Positions 1-10,612 of a stretch of DNA of 64,000 nucleotides are shown one piece after another. The notes under the pieces are model-generated. The model was given only the letters and a program-made list of their open reading frames with translations. It did no database searches and was not told where the DNA came from. The translations under genes were made by a program, and so were the position numbers. Positions within the stretch are counted from its first letter, which is position 1. Each line of letters opens with the position of its first letter. Source of the DNA: Theileria orientalis strain Shintoku (taxonomy: Eukaryota; Apicomplexa; Aconoidasida; Piroplasmida; Theileriidae); contig NC_025262.1 of NCBI RefSeq assembly GCF_000740895.1, forward strand, positions 1,542,001 to 1,606,000. Direction: 5' to 3'.

Positions 1-2
1 CG

Positions 3-107
3 GAGGAGATGACAGAATATAAAAACTTCATATCGACCCTTTTGCCCAAAAAATCCTCTGAATATTCTAGAACGAAAAGGACGGGGAAACAAATGAATAA
101 GAAGTAA
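3..107 (+). CDS. 3' end of an unidentified gene (partial)
   Basis: An open frame enters from the left edge and runs 34 codons to a TAA at 105-107. The visible tail is Lys/Arg/Ser-rich and ends in NKK. The gene body lies outside the window, so no function can be given. The call rests on an open frame to the edge, a basic tail, and AT-rich non-coding sequence straight after it; it could be chance. Confidence 0.35.
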   Translation, partial: EEMTEYKNFISTLLPKKSSEYSRTKRTGKQMNKK

Positions 108-406
108 TTTCGTGATGATAATATACAAGGATTAATTGCTCAAAACAGTAGCTTTTATTATATATGTACCCCATTAGTGTAATAGATTATAACTTTTTAA
201 TAGACATAGGCTTAAAACACTGTCTCTTATAAATTAAAAGGTGACGTTATCTGAACTCAATTCAATATAATACAACACTGATTTGTGTATTGTATATTAA
301 TTCCATATTCTTTAATCATCTTAATTCAGAGTCAATATTAACACAGTTTACCACATCAATTCTGATTTTTGTATTAATGAAATATTTATAGTTCTAATTT
401 TTAAAT
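108..406. other. AT-rich intergenic region upstream of adenosylhomocysteinase
   Basis: About 300 bp with no open frame of note. It contains the 5' untranslated and promoter sequence of the next gene. No recognisable motif was found. Confidence 0.5.
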
Positions 407-2044
407 ATGCACGAACTTTGGGATGATTTGGCCCCTTGGACCACTAGTTACTACAAGGGCAAGGACTACGGCGACTCCGGAATGTTCATGTACGAATTCA
501 GAATGAAGGAGTGCCCAGGCCTGTTGAACGTGATAAAGCACTACGAAGATAAGCAGCCCTTCAAAGGAGTACAAATTACAGGATGCCTGCACATGACCCA
601 GGAGACCATCAATTTGGCATATACGCTCTATAGGCTGGGAGCTCAAGTGAGATGGGCTTCCTCAAACCCATACACTTCTAACGACATGTCCGTCTTCACA
701 TGTATTAAGCAGTTCAATCCAAAAATAGCAACGTTCGGTCAAAAAAGTATGAACGATAGTTAATACACAACATCAATTTTTAAGTAGCTAGGGGAATCTT
801 CATGTATTTACAATAATAGATAATAATCGAATATTAAATCACACAGTGACAATTATTGGAATTGTAGAATACATAAACTAGATATGCACACACTCGACTA
901 ATAAATATGTGTAGATATGTCCATGGAAGAGTATTTGTGGTGTATCTATCAGTCAATAAACTGGCCGGAAACTGACAAACCACTCATACTGTTAGACGAC
1001 GGATGCTGCGTATACGCAATGGTTAAATACGGGAAGGAGTTGGAAGATAGGTACAACGCAACGGGAAAGTTGTACGACCTGTCGGAGGTGGACGAATCTG
1101 ACAGAGATAAGGTCATGCTCTTTAGGTTTTTGAACCACACAGTCCCAAAAAACCCACACTTCTATAACAACCTCATCAAGAGAATACTGGGGCTGTCAGA
1201 GGAAACGACGAGTGGACTTTTCGAGTTTAGGAAGCTAGAGAAGTTAAACGATCTGCTATTCCCGATATACTCAACCAACGACGTCATTTCTAAGTCCAAG
1301 TTCGACAACAACTACGGAGCAAGGTACAGTGCCATTGATGGTATTCATAGAGGAGCCGAGGGGGTACTTGTAGGAGGAAGAGAAGTGGTGGTTATTGGTT
1401 ACGGGCACGTCGGTAAGGGGGTGTGTATGGGATTCAGAGGAGCAGGAGCAATAGTGAAAGTGTGCGAAGCAGACCCCCTGTGCGCAATGCAGAGTGTTAT
1501 GGACGGGTACCCAGTCGTACTCCTGGAGGACACACTTGAAACAGCAGATATATTCGTAACGGCTACCGGAGGAATAGAGGTCATTAGACTGCATCACGTG
1601 AGGAAGATGAAGGACGGAGCAATCCTGGGAAACATAGGCCAGGGAGACAGAGAAATATTCATGCCCGAAATAGTTAAAGACCCGAACCTGGAAATTATCG
1701 AGTTGAATAAAAATTCACACTATTATAAGTTTAAGGACCTGAACAAGGGGGTAATAATTCTATCTCACGGAAGATTATATAATCTGGGATGCGCTAACGG
1801 ACACCCATCTCTTGTAATGTCGATGTCGCTCACGACGCAGTTCTTCGCACTGCTACAAATATACGAAAACAGAGGAAAGTTATCAAACACAATTCACCAA
1901 ATCCCAAAGATAATAGACGAGACGATAGCAAGATTTCACCTGGAGGCGCTAAACGCGAAGCTTACGGTCCTGTCTGACAGCCAGTGCGAGTTCCTGGGAG
2001 TAAATAAGGAGGGCCCATTCAAGCATCAACGGTACACATACTGA
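407..2044 (+). CDS. SAHH: Adenosylhomocysteinase (S-adenosyl-L-homocysteine hydrolase)
   Basis: This cytosolic NAD-dependent enzyme splits S-adenosylhomocysteine into adenosine and homocysteine, relieving product inhibition of methyltransferases. Exons are 407-746 and 915-2044; the 168-bp intron is GT-AG and phase 1, giving about 489 aa. Seen in the sequence: the substrate motif GCLHMTQET, ILLDDG, the SEETTSG loop, the catalytic KSKFDN block, the Rossmann motif GYGHVGKG, NLGCANGHPS, and the C-terminal GPFKxxxY, whose Lys and Tyr contact NAD in known structures. The roughly 40-residue insertion before SEETTSG is typical of apicomplexan enzymes. Several normally invariant positions differ: the NIGHFD loop reads NIGQGD, STQDH reads TSNDM, and DDGGD reads DDGCC. 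The identity is clear; full catalytic activity is less certain. Confidence 0.95.
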
Positions 2045-2337
2045 CTAGCACTCGATACGAGTCCATAATGAGGAAGGAGGAGGATGGATACTAATAAGTG
2101 AATCACTACCAAAATGAATTCGACAGTAAAATTAAGTATACTACCATATGGTATAGTTAAATTTTAGTATTAAAGTTACACGTTTAAATATACATGAGTT
2201 AATAGGTAAACGGGATCAAAACGAGTAAATTGTAAGTGTATATACATGAGTGTGAACTTGGTAAGAGTAGGTCAACAAAGAAAGGGCTCACAAAGTTGTG
2301 GTGTGTGGAATCCTGATATTAAAACATAGATTGTAAA

Positions 2338-3510
2338 ATGTTAATACTAAGAAGAGTAGTGTGTTTGTTCCTCCTAATAAATAAATGGATTGGAGTATCG
2401 GAAGCATTAAACGGAAGGAGCAGTAAGTTCCAAAAACTAAGTCTACTGTCGAGAACAGTAAACACAGATAACCTTCCAAAGTTAAAAGAAGGATATATAA
2501 AAAAACAAGGAAAGGAGTTAAAGGAGAAGCTAGAAAAGAAGAGATGCGCAACAGTTCTAGCACCAGTGTTGGAAACGTACGAAAGATACAGAGGACAGTT
2601 GGGATTTAGCCTCGAGCTGCAAAAAGTAAGCCTGTATTACGCTGTAGATTATTCAAACGACCCGATAGTGTCACAATACCCAAAAAATGAAAAACACGAA
2701 GTGTATAAACCACAAAACCAGTTCCATAAGCCGAAGAAGCCAAACTACTACACACTAGTGAAGGATTTCCTGAGCCTGTTTACACAAGAGAAGCAGGACA
2801 AGACGCAAGCGACGTACAGCTTGAAGCAGCTGGACACAGGGCTGCCGAACGGCGTGATGCTGTTCATGGACCCGAACGCGTGTGCAGAGCACGTGGTGGA
2901 GTTGAACAAGCAAGACAAGGAGGCGAGGATGGCGTCCACGAAGCTGAACACAGTGTACAAACTGTTTGAAACAGGATTGAACTTTTTCAGAGACAGAGAT
3001 ATAGTAAACCTGGTGGTACCGTTCTCGGAGTCGCTGGTGTACGCAACGAACAAGGGAGGCTCTAATTTTAACGGAACTCCAGTGTTCACAACAGATCCGC
3101 CAATATACTCTACAAAAAGAGCGGATTCCAGCGAAGAAGCAGAGTCAAGCGCATCAGAAGATAAGTTTAATTCGAAAGATAAGCTGGTGGTATTTTTCAC
3201 ACCAACGGAGGCGAAGGAGTTTTACAAGAAGGTGAGGTGGGAGAAGACGTACAAGGACGAGAAAACAGGAAAGTATTACAGAATATGGTCAAAATCGCCG
3301 CCATATAGACCAGACGTAAAAGTGACGAGTTTGGAGAAGATATACGGAAGAGTCCACGGCTCGGAGCCGTTTTGGGGGTACCTGTTGGAAGTAATGCCCC
3401 CAACGGTTAAATTGGAAAAGAGGACTGAGTTTATGCTCAAAGAATCTAGCAACCTGCTGCTGGCTCCCTGGTACAGCTTGAAAAAAGTATTGAGAGGACT
3501 TTCGCTGTAA
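2338..3510 (+). CDS. Tic22-like protein (putative apicoplast import component)
   Basis: A single-exon gene of 390 aa. The N-terminus has a hydrophobic stretch (about residues 2-24, ending near VSEA) followed by a basic Ser/Lys/Arg-rich segment, which fits a bipartite apicoplast leader. The body has GVMLFMDPNACAEHV and, later, GTPVFTTDPP followed by LVVFFTPTEAKEF. These two alternating patterns (a short beta strand with VPVF, then a residue run LFFxxxxDA) resemble the duplicated fold of the Tic22 family, soluble factors at the plastid envelope that help protein import. A Ser/Glu-rich linker separates the repeats. The Tic22 assignment is by pattern only. The ATG used is the first in frame after a stop and gives the signal-like start. 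Confidence 0.5.
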   Translation: MLILRRVVCLFLLINKWIGVSEALNGRSSKFQKLSLLSRTVNTDNLPKLKEGYIKKQGKELKEKLEKKRCATVLAPVLETYERYRGQLGFSLELQKVSLYYAVDYSNDPIVSQYPKNEKHEVYKPQNQFHKPKKPNYYTLVKDFLSLFTQEKQDKTQATYSLKQLDTGLPNGVMLFMDPNACAEHVVELNKQDKEARMASTKLNTVYKLFETGLNFFRDRDIVNLVVPFSESLVYATNKGGSNFNGTPVFTTDPPIYSTKRADSSEEAESSASEDKFNSKDKLVVFFTPTEAKEFYKKVRWEKTYKDEKTGKYYRIWSKSPPYRPDVKVTSLEKIYGRVHGSEPFWGYLLEVMPPTVKLEKRTEFMLKESSNLLLAPWYSLKKVLRGLSL

Positions 3511-3751
3511 AAATAGGTACAACAACAATGTTTACGTTTAATGTTTATTAAAAAATAATATTTTAAAGCAATGTGAGTTTATGTGTAGATGAAATGGATA
3601 ATTATGCTATACATTTAGTGCCCACAGCCCAATTTTTTACCAAGAAAGAATTTAATTTAAAATGGATTTAAACGCATATGTGAGCCCATAATTGTAATAA
3701 TCTTCAGGGCTTATGGTTATAATGAATTAATTGAGCTGATGTGTAAGGGAT

Positions 3752-5506
3752 TTGCTAATGATGGACGTGGAAGTAGGCACTAGTATCCAAAGTGAGGAGA
3801 GCGTAGAGCTAAAACTGGAGAAACTGAATGATTCGACAGATTATGAGCTTGAAAATGTGGAGGACTTAGAATATTGTGGTAATTTGGTGGACGGTAATCG
3901 CATTGACTTTAATAACCTGACGCCCATGTACTCAGAGCAGGGAAGCGGGTCTGTGGACACACAAGACACAGATTTAAACTCATATTTGGGCAAAGAAGGT
4001 GAGGAAGTGAAAGATGACTCGAAGTGTGAAACGAGCACTGAGCAAGTGGAGGAGCCTTCGAATAAAGAAGAGTCGCCACGATCAGACAAGAACGATAAGT
4101 TAGACGAGAAAAACGAAGATCTGCCTGAAGGATGGGTGAGGTGCGGAAAAGGCCTGAGAATGGACTTCCCAAACACACCGAAAAATGAATCAGAAAAGAA
4201 CGTTGAAAGTAAAAATCTGTTTATTAATTTTACAGAAGGAGGGAGCGTGATAAAGACGGAAAAGTCGTTACAAAGCGCACTAATGAATTTAGACAGAAAG
4301 GCAGTAAGGGAGTTGAAGGGAAGCCTTGTTGCAATAAAGGCATCAAAGGCTTCAACGGACAGGCTGTACAACCAGTCGGCGAGGCTGAATTTAACAACAA
4401 ACAATGGCTACGCCGAGAGAACTAACACAGTGGAATTTAGAAAAAACAGCCACTTGTGCGAAAGCAGAATGAACGCAATGAACAGAAGAAGCAACACAGC
4501 AATAAAGGTACTAAAAATTAGCATAAATAACTAAGCAAATCCAAAAAGAACCTTGAACTCATTTATTATTAATTTAGGTTAACACTTCCAATTTGGTGAA
4601 CCTACAGTAAGTAGCAAATATAACTTTGTAGATACGCTATCGTCATTCCAGTTGTGAACCACTTAAAATTACTCTTTAGAACGCCCAGGAGAAACAACAC
4701 ATACTCAGCGGGGCTAACAGAGCTTGACATGTTGAGGGCTCAACACAAAAAGGAGCTTGAGCAGACAAAGCAGACGTTATTGGCCCATTTTAGAGACTTG
4801 GTGGAGTAAGTTTAATCTTCAACAATAACAATTTTAAAAGTTAAACAACTACAATTTTAAAAGTTAAACAACTACAATTTAAAAAGTTAAAATTAAAAAA
4901 GATTATCTAATGACCTCTTTAGAAAGTACCGAGAGTTAGCCGTGGATGCCATAAATGCTGCAAGAAATGAGCAGAAGAAATGCCAAGAGGAGTGCAAGCA
5001 GGCATACTCGACAGCTTATAACGCCTGCTTGAAGTACGAAAAGGATCTAAAAAACACAATAAGGGTATGTGATCAGTCCATTGCCGCTCATTATTATTTT
5101 ACAGTTTGCGCTCAAGGAGTACAAGAACAGCAACAAGCAGAGCTACGATGCAGTGGTGTACGACAAGAACGAGTGCCTAAGAAAGTACGAGAACGCGAGC
5201 AGAACTAAAGAAGCTGCCGCCCTAAGCAGCCATAAGATGCTCAGGGAGGATCTGTCCCATGATTACCAAATTGACGAGAAGCTGCTTGTCAACTTCGAGC
5301 CAAAGGTACCCACTGAATTTATTGCAGTGTTTGCGCTATGCAACCGACCTTACTACTACCGCCCGTTCTAATATTCAATATTGCAGGTCGTCGATCGACT
5401 CGACAGCGTTTTAAACCAGCTGAGCCTGTACCTCGAGGAAAACTACAACTTAAACCACAAAGACTCTCTAGAATTTGTCAAATCAGTAATTTCTCATAAT
5501 TTATAG
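3752..5506 (+). CDS. Six-exon coiled-coil protein, function unknown
   Basis: Exons are 3752-4507, 4578-4606, 4680-4805, 4923-5064, 5105-5305 and 5387-5506. All introns are GT-AG, all phases agree, and the total is 457 aa. Exon 2 is a 29-bp microexon. The N-terminal half is acidic and low in complexity, with Asn/Ser/Glu-rich stretches. The C-terminal 200 residues are charged and helical, with regularly spaced Tyr, Cys and Lys (for example KYRELAVDAINAARNE and KCQEECKQAYSTAY), predicted as coiled coil. No signal peptide or membrane segment is visible. I do not recognise a family. A cytoskeletal or scaffold role is possible but unsupported. Confidence 0.75.
4831..4891. repeat. Imperfect AT-rich repeat inside an intron
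   Basis: The third intron of the coiled-coil gene contains two to three imperfect copies of a roughly 25-bp AT-rich unit (AACAACTACAATTTTAAAAG with variation). It is intronic and probably neutral. Confidence 0.5.
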
Positions 5507-5665
5507 CATTGCAACCATGTATTCGACTACACATTTCTACACAATAACTCAAACAAATACATACAAAATTAACATTGCTACACACAATACAAAATTATTA
5601 CAAATATAACTCAACTACATGTAATAGTACACTCAAATAAGTGTTAATGTGACTACATTACTGAT

Positions 5666-5780
5666 CTCGGTTCGTGTCTAAATTTCGTATCCGTATAACC
5701 TCGGTACGTGTGTAAATTTAGTATCCGTGTAACCTCGGTTCGTGTGTAAATTTAGTATCCGTGTAACCTCGGTTCGTGTG
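5666..5780. repeat. 34-bp tandem repeat, 3.4 copies, downstream of GWT1
   Basis: Three full 34-bp copies start at 5666, 5700 and 5734, followed by a 13-bp partial copy. The core begins CTCGGTTCGTGTG. The second and third copies are nearly identical and the first has several changes. The array ends 13 bp before the GWT1 stop codon, so it lies in the 3' untranslated or terminator region of that minus-strand gene, which converges on the coiled-coil gene. Confidence 0.85.
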
Positions 5781-5792
5781 ACCTTGAGTAGA

Positions 5793-8372
5793 CTATATCC
5801 ATTGCGACATATTTTTAAACTTAAATCTTCTGAAGATTAGTCCGCAGAAGAATAAGATGTATGAGTATACCACGAGTATAAGCACGAAATACGGCAATGG
5901 GTACAAATAAGGCTTGAAAATCATGTTAGTGAACCCTGTCAACACATTCGCTATAAGGTATATCATCAATGGATACTTTCCAACCGAGTCAATAACTTGA
6001 TTTTCCTTATACCTCGCTAAAATACATTTATGTAATAGTCCTCATTAAATAATTTTATAAAACGTTCTTGTACTTTAACTGCCCATATTTGTGTAATTAT
6101 TTCTTACGGTATAAGATTTCAAACATGACCATTGATCCCAGTGCAAAGTTGTATAGGAACATAACATAAAACAAATAACGCATGTTATTCTATAATATTT
6201 GTTATCATTTGTTCATTATCACTAAATGTTAGGACACATATCTATGCATATATCCGCATGTAAGTGTGTAGTAATGACCATGTAACTAAATGCAGTATAT
6301 GTACTTAGCTGTATAACCATCTACGGTATATGTACATTACCATACAATCAACTACAGTATATATACTATATAAAGTATGTACACTTACCAATGATCTGCA
6401 CGACTTGAGCTTTGCAAAATACAATATATTTGCCAGAAAGAAGAACGACATGCTACAGCTGTAGTAATTTATTAGTGGTTCCACTCGGATTTAACTAGCA
6501 CTTACAACATGTAGGATAAAAACGCGCGAAACTTCTCTCCCTTTTTGTAGTAGCTCACTGCTATATTCGTTATTAACAGCACGAACAGTGCTCCACTGAC
6601 AGAATTCGGTATACTCAGCAGCCCTTCTCTGTTGGCGTATATGACATCTAAATAAATCAATTAGTGGTTAAAGTCCAGGTGAACTCAATATCCCATTCAC
6701 TAATCACATAAGCGTACTTGATCTCGGTAAGTCCGGCAGTTTTTTTACGGCGCCAGTTAGTATTAGTATCAGCTCATATACCAATACAATTGCGAATGGC
6801 AGTGCCCTTACGATGTATTTGTGACAGTACGTGTTAATAAGGTCAACAGCTACGGCATCGTTATCAATTATACATATAAATGGCATACCTATGCGTGTTA
6901 TCGCCAGGGTGTAGAAGAAGTTCCAATGCTTTCCGTACTCTCTTTCGTCAACCCCGTATCCCAGGAGTGCTATTGATATCGTTCTTATGATTGCGATGGC
7001 CATTACAATTATGTTCTTCTTAAGTATAATCCATACGTTCTTTTTCCCTATTAAATACCCATATATTAGTACATAATATGGTTAATATAATCAATTATAA
7101 ATGTTTATGTTAGCTTAATCAATTATAAATGTTTATGTTAGCTTAATCAATTATAAATGTTTATGTTAGCTTAATCAATTATAAATGTTTACGCTAAATT
7201 AATCAATTAAACAATCTGTATTCAACAGCAATAATATGTATTAACATGTATACGTTTGTATTCTATCAGTATCTATTGTAGTAACATACTTCTGCTCAAT
7301 GCTATTGAGGAACCCGTTTGAGTTACAAAGAAACCTGCTCCAATATCCATCTATAACATATTATTAGAACCGTGAGTGTGTGTCTGTATTTGTTTACATG
7401 AATATACTTTTGTCTATCACTTACAGCGCTGAACCCATCATAGTACGTTTTCCTCATAAATTGATTAAAGTTAATGTTATCAACACCCAGAATCACTGAC
7501 GAATCCATTAACAAACAACCGAATCGTACCTATGACTATCGCCACTATCAATGCTCCCTTTGCGAAGTTAACGTAGTACACGAACCTATCAGACACATGC
7601 CAATAAAAAAACATACCCATTCTCTAGCGGACTCTCTTCTTTATTTTTCCAGGGCTTTTTTGAAATATATCTTACAATGATTAGTCCAAACCTACACGTG
7701 GTCATGAGAAACTGTAAACTTACAGTAACACAATTGCCAAAGCCAAGTAAATTGCATCCGATAGGTACATTACCATCAAATGTGGCACCAAAATGACCAA
7801 AGAGGTAAATGTAAATTGCAGTGCCCTGTTTTTAAACAGTTGAAATGAACTCAGTAGGCAAGAGAACTAAAACGTTTCATTATGTGTGCAAACATGACGT
7901 GTGTAAACATTGTCGTCGCTAAACCTATCAACTGATAGCCGTGTCGTCGTAATAAATAACCGCTTACGTTTGTCACAAATATTATTATCAGTGTGTGGTA
8001 TAAATAGTGATGCTCCATAACTCGGTCGCCCACAAATATTCCAAGTCCTCTGTAGACTGGGAACTTAGTTTTATAAATACAGCCGTATTTATTAATTTTC
8101 CTTATTGCTGCATACGACAGGTCTTTGTCCTTGAGCTCCTGCTCATAGTACTCCATGTAACTCCTGTAGTTATAAATGAATACTTCCTCGTCCTCAGGAA
8201 TTTCATATATTTCGCGAAACCTCTTATTATAGTTCACCATATCCTCCTCAATTGCCTCCTCAAATATGAAGATCAACGATTTGTAGTAGATCTGAGGCAG
8301 TCTCGCCTCGAAATGAGGATAAAACATGTTGATGGGACAGAAATTGAGTAGGAACAGTTTAAAAAAATTCAT
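5793..8372 (-). CDS. GWT1: GWT1/PIG-W, GPI-anchor inositol acyltransferase
   Basis: This multi-pass ER membrane enzyme acylates the inositol ring of GlcN-PI during GPI-anchor assembly. The gene has 11 exons: 7968-8372, 7724-7866, 7617-7691, 7530-7585, 7425-7495, 7290-7350, 6718-7047, 6506-6647, 6389-6458, 6108-6189 and 5793-6016, summing to 552 aa. All phases agree and several introns are about 30 bp. Diagnostic motifs are SAMDIGAGFF (family LMDxGVGSF), EYGKHWNFFYTLA (family EYGVHWNFFFTLA), NREGLLSIP (family NREGIFSLPG), and a C-terminal run of hydrophobic helices with ANVLTG. Exon 1 encodes about 135 residues not expected in the family. A possible 39-bp in-frame intron at about 6850-6888 cannot be settled. 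GPI anchors hold many apicomplexan surface proteins. Confidence 0.9.
7087..7198. repeat. 28-bp tandem repeat, four copies, in a GWT1 intron
   Basis: Copies start at 7087, 7115, 7143 and 7171. Copies 2 and 3 are identical, copy 1 differs at the start and copy 4 decays at its end. The unit begins TTAATCAATTATAAATG. It fills most of the largest GWT1 intron (7048-7289). Copies are adjacent without spacers, so this is a minisatellite and not a CRISPR array. Confidence 0.9.
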
Positions 8373-8622
8373 GGTTATAAAATAATCAAAAAATAAAATT
8401 AAAAATACAAATCGGGAGGAATATAAATACACATTAACAAAAACAAGGTGGGAGTGTACTAAATTAAGTGCTTTTTGAGGGACTTTTTTTAAGGCCCCAT
8501 CGATCACACAAAAACTCACTTTTCACTGGATTATGTATAACATTTATGTAAATTAACACTAGTATTTTATATATACAATATCGTATTTTTATCGTCTCCG
8601 CTCTTTATAAAATTTAAACCAG
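8373..8622. promoter_or_regulatory. Shared upstream region between GWT1 and eIF3j
   Basis: This is 250 bp between two divergently transcribed genes, so it should hold both promoters. It is AT-rich with poly-A/T runs. No specific element was recognised. Confidence 0.5.
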
Positions 8623-9402
8623 ATGATCGACAACGATTTAGAATCCTGGGAAGCCTACAGAGACTCCGACCAGGAGGACGCAGGTAACAAGATTAAACCG
8701 AACTGCCCTTTTCATAAATTCCACTTAGATCCGGCAAAGGACGCCTCACTTGAGGAGCTTTCTGACAAGCTGAAATCACAAAAGTGTGTTAGATTGAAGT
8801 GACATTTACGTCTTCAGGCTGAGTGAGGATTCCGACCTCCACTTCACCAACGACCTCTTTTCCGGCTACAGCAACATAAAGCCCGAGAGCTCCGACAATC
8901 TATTCTCAACAAACGCCATTAAGCAGATAGGTACGTGTGTCGACGCCCTCATCCTCGCTCAGCTCTCGCGGACCCCTTCTCCCAAATCGAGCTCAAGTGC
9001 CTAAAGGACTGTGAGACCACCTCTAAGAAGCTGTCGCAGAAGATTGACGCCAGCCCGGTACGTTTTAGCCCAAATATTGTGCGTAGGCCAAGAGCGGCGT
9101 CTGGCTTCAGTTTTTGGACATTCTGCTCCAGGCCTGCGAGAAGAAGATGGACATAAAGGACCTTCAGACTTACAAGCGCAAGGTGGAGAACTTCATCAAG
9201 GCCAAGGAGGCGACCCACCGCGACAAGTCGTTCAACAAGAAGAAGCCGAACGGTACTGTTTCCTGCCCTGACCCTTGCGTAGATATCCCTGCGGGTAAAA
9301 ACTACCAGGATGAGCTCGACATGCTCTACGGTGAGCTCAGCGACACTGACGAGGTAAACCACTGACTGTAACTAGAGTGTGCAGGAGGAGTTTTATTACT
9401 AA
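8623..9402 (+). CDS. EIF3J: Translation initiation factor eIF3 subunit J (HCR1-like)
   Basis: eIF3j is a loosely bound eIF3 subunit that sits at the 40S decoding site and helps ribosome recycling. The gene has seven exons: 8623-8683, 8729-8783, 8818-8930, 8963-9057, 9087-9252, 9283-9353 and 9385-9402. It encodes 192 aa and five of the six introns are 29-34 bp. The N-terminus is acidic (SWEAYRDSDQED), as in the family. The core has a helix followed by the hallmark KKMDIKDLQTYKRKVENF, matching the LEIDDLKK block of eIF3j. A basic KKK stretch and an acidic tail ending EEFYY follow, like the family's short aromatic-acidic end. The stop codon overlaps that of the convergent gene on the other strand. 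Confidence 0.85.
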
Positions 9403-10211
9403 TTAAGCAGTTTCGTCGCGCTCTGTGCGAGCGTGCTCAGGATTCTCCCATACAGGCTCTGTTCCGGCCGTCTCAACGCCATCCTCGTTAAAGCCACCTA
9501 CACAGTGTGATACAAATAAATATCATAGCAAGGCTTGTATTTCATATGTATATGTATATGTGCCTTTGTACCGGTGTATGCATACACCTATACGTATTTA
9601 TACGGGCGTGTACACACACACTGGCTCCGAGAGTGCGTTTACGTATGCTTATCGGCAGTTTGCATATGTGTATATGGCGGTGTTACCTTTTTTAACTTTC
9701 GTAGAAATTGATCGTCCATTCTGGCGATTAAGCTTGGAAGGCTCAGCAGTTGAAACGTGCGCAGGTGTTCCAGCGACCCTTCCAACTCCTCCACCAAAAC
9801 TGATTCCAGGGAGTCAACTTTAGTCTAAAATACGCTAAATTTGCCTTAGAATACCTTGTGGACTGACATTGTCAGTAGAATCTCGTATATATCGTTTGCG
9901 TTGAGTGAATACGCCCTCGATGCGATTGCCCTTATGAACGACTGTCCTGTTTTCGTCTTCGCGAACTCTCCAAAGTCCACGTTTTCCCTCCTCAGGGCGT
10001 TTTCTATTTTACAGAATGCTGTTATCCACTCTCCGTGGTGCCTTAGTCCTCCGAGTGCGTACTTGCTGGGCGTGTCGCTTCTGGTCTCCGCGGTCACTGG
10101 TGGTCTGCTGAACTTTACGTTTTTGCACTGCGTCAGTGCCTGCACTTCCTCTATGAGCGTTTTAAGTCTCGCTCCGAGCATTTCTGCACGAGCTCTTGCT
10201 AAACTTTTCAC
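9399..10211 (-). CDS. Small helical protein of unknown function, three exons
   Basis: Exons are about 9855-10211, 9687-9824 and 9399-9497, roughly 197 aa; introns 1 and 2 are phase 0. The reading frame is open upstream only to a codon near 10255 without an ATG. The start is therefore either the ATG at 10181 or a missed upstream exon; the 10211 boundary used here is a GTG. The protein is all-helical, with Ala/Leu-rich pairs (GQSFIRAIASRAYSL, NDIYEILLTMS, SLIARMDDQFLRKL) that recall the degenerate helical repeats of apicomplexan organellar RNA-binding proteins. That link is a guess. The last intron (189 bp) carries GT-rich sequence. Confidence 0.6.
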
Positions 10212-10612
10212 TTTGTGACTCTCAATGTCCGGCTTCTTTCCTCCGTCACTACACTATTCTCTGACATGTATCCATTCTTTCCAATTCCTTGCCACTATTA
10301 TTCGTCTTTCCTTAAATACTTGCAATTTACACTTGTTTATTTGCTAATAACTCCACATCTATTCTTTTGTGTGTACAAACACACTCTTACACATTTACTT
10401 ACACTTACCTTTTACTACTATCGGTAAATACTTACACATTTACTACTATCGTTATATTCTTACCATTTACTACAAATACTTACACTTACCTTTTACCACT
10501 ATCGGTAAATACTTACACATTTACCACTATTGGTATACACTTACTCATATACTTGTTTACAATTATAAATATATTAGTTTACTTCTATCTATTTTTTAAA
10601 TTTTCCTTAGGC
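10212..10612. other. Repetitive intergenic region
   Basis: Between two minus-strand genes, this region is dominated by a degenerate T/C/A-rich minisatellite (see the separate repeat entry). Plus-strand open frames here encode only repeated Thr/Tyr/Leu tracts and are not credible genes. Confidence 0.6.
10397..10540. repeat. Duplicated 63-bp segment with 81-bp period
   Basis: A 63-bp segment at 10397-10459 recurs at 10478-10540 with a few substitutions. Each copy contains a shorter inner motif (ACTATCGGTAAATACTTACA). The segment lies upstream of the three-exon small gene and downstream of the membrane-protein gene. Confidence 0.75.

Noticed and set aside
7087..7198. CRISPR-like array
   Set aside because: Copies are adjacent with no spacers, the unit is AT-rich, and the genome is eukaryotic.
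9425..9823. 132-aa plus-strand frame
   Set aside because: It runs antisense through an intron and two exons of the three-exon minus-strand gene.
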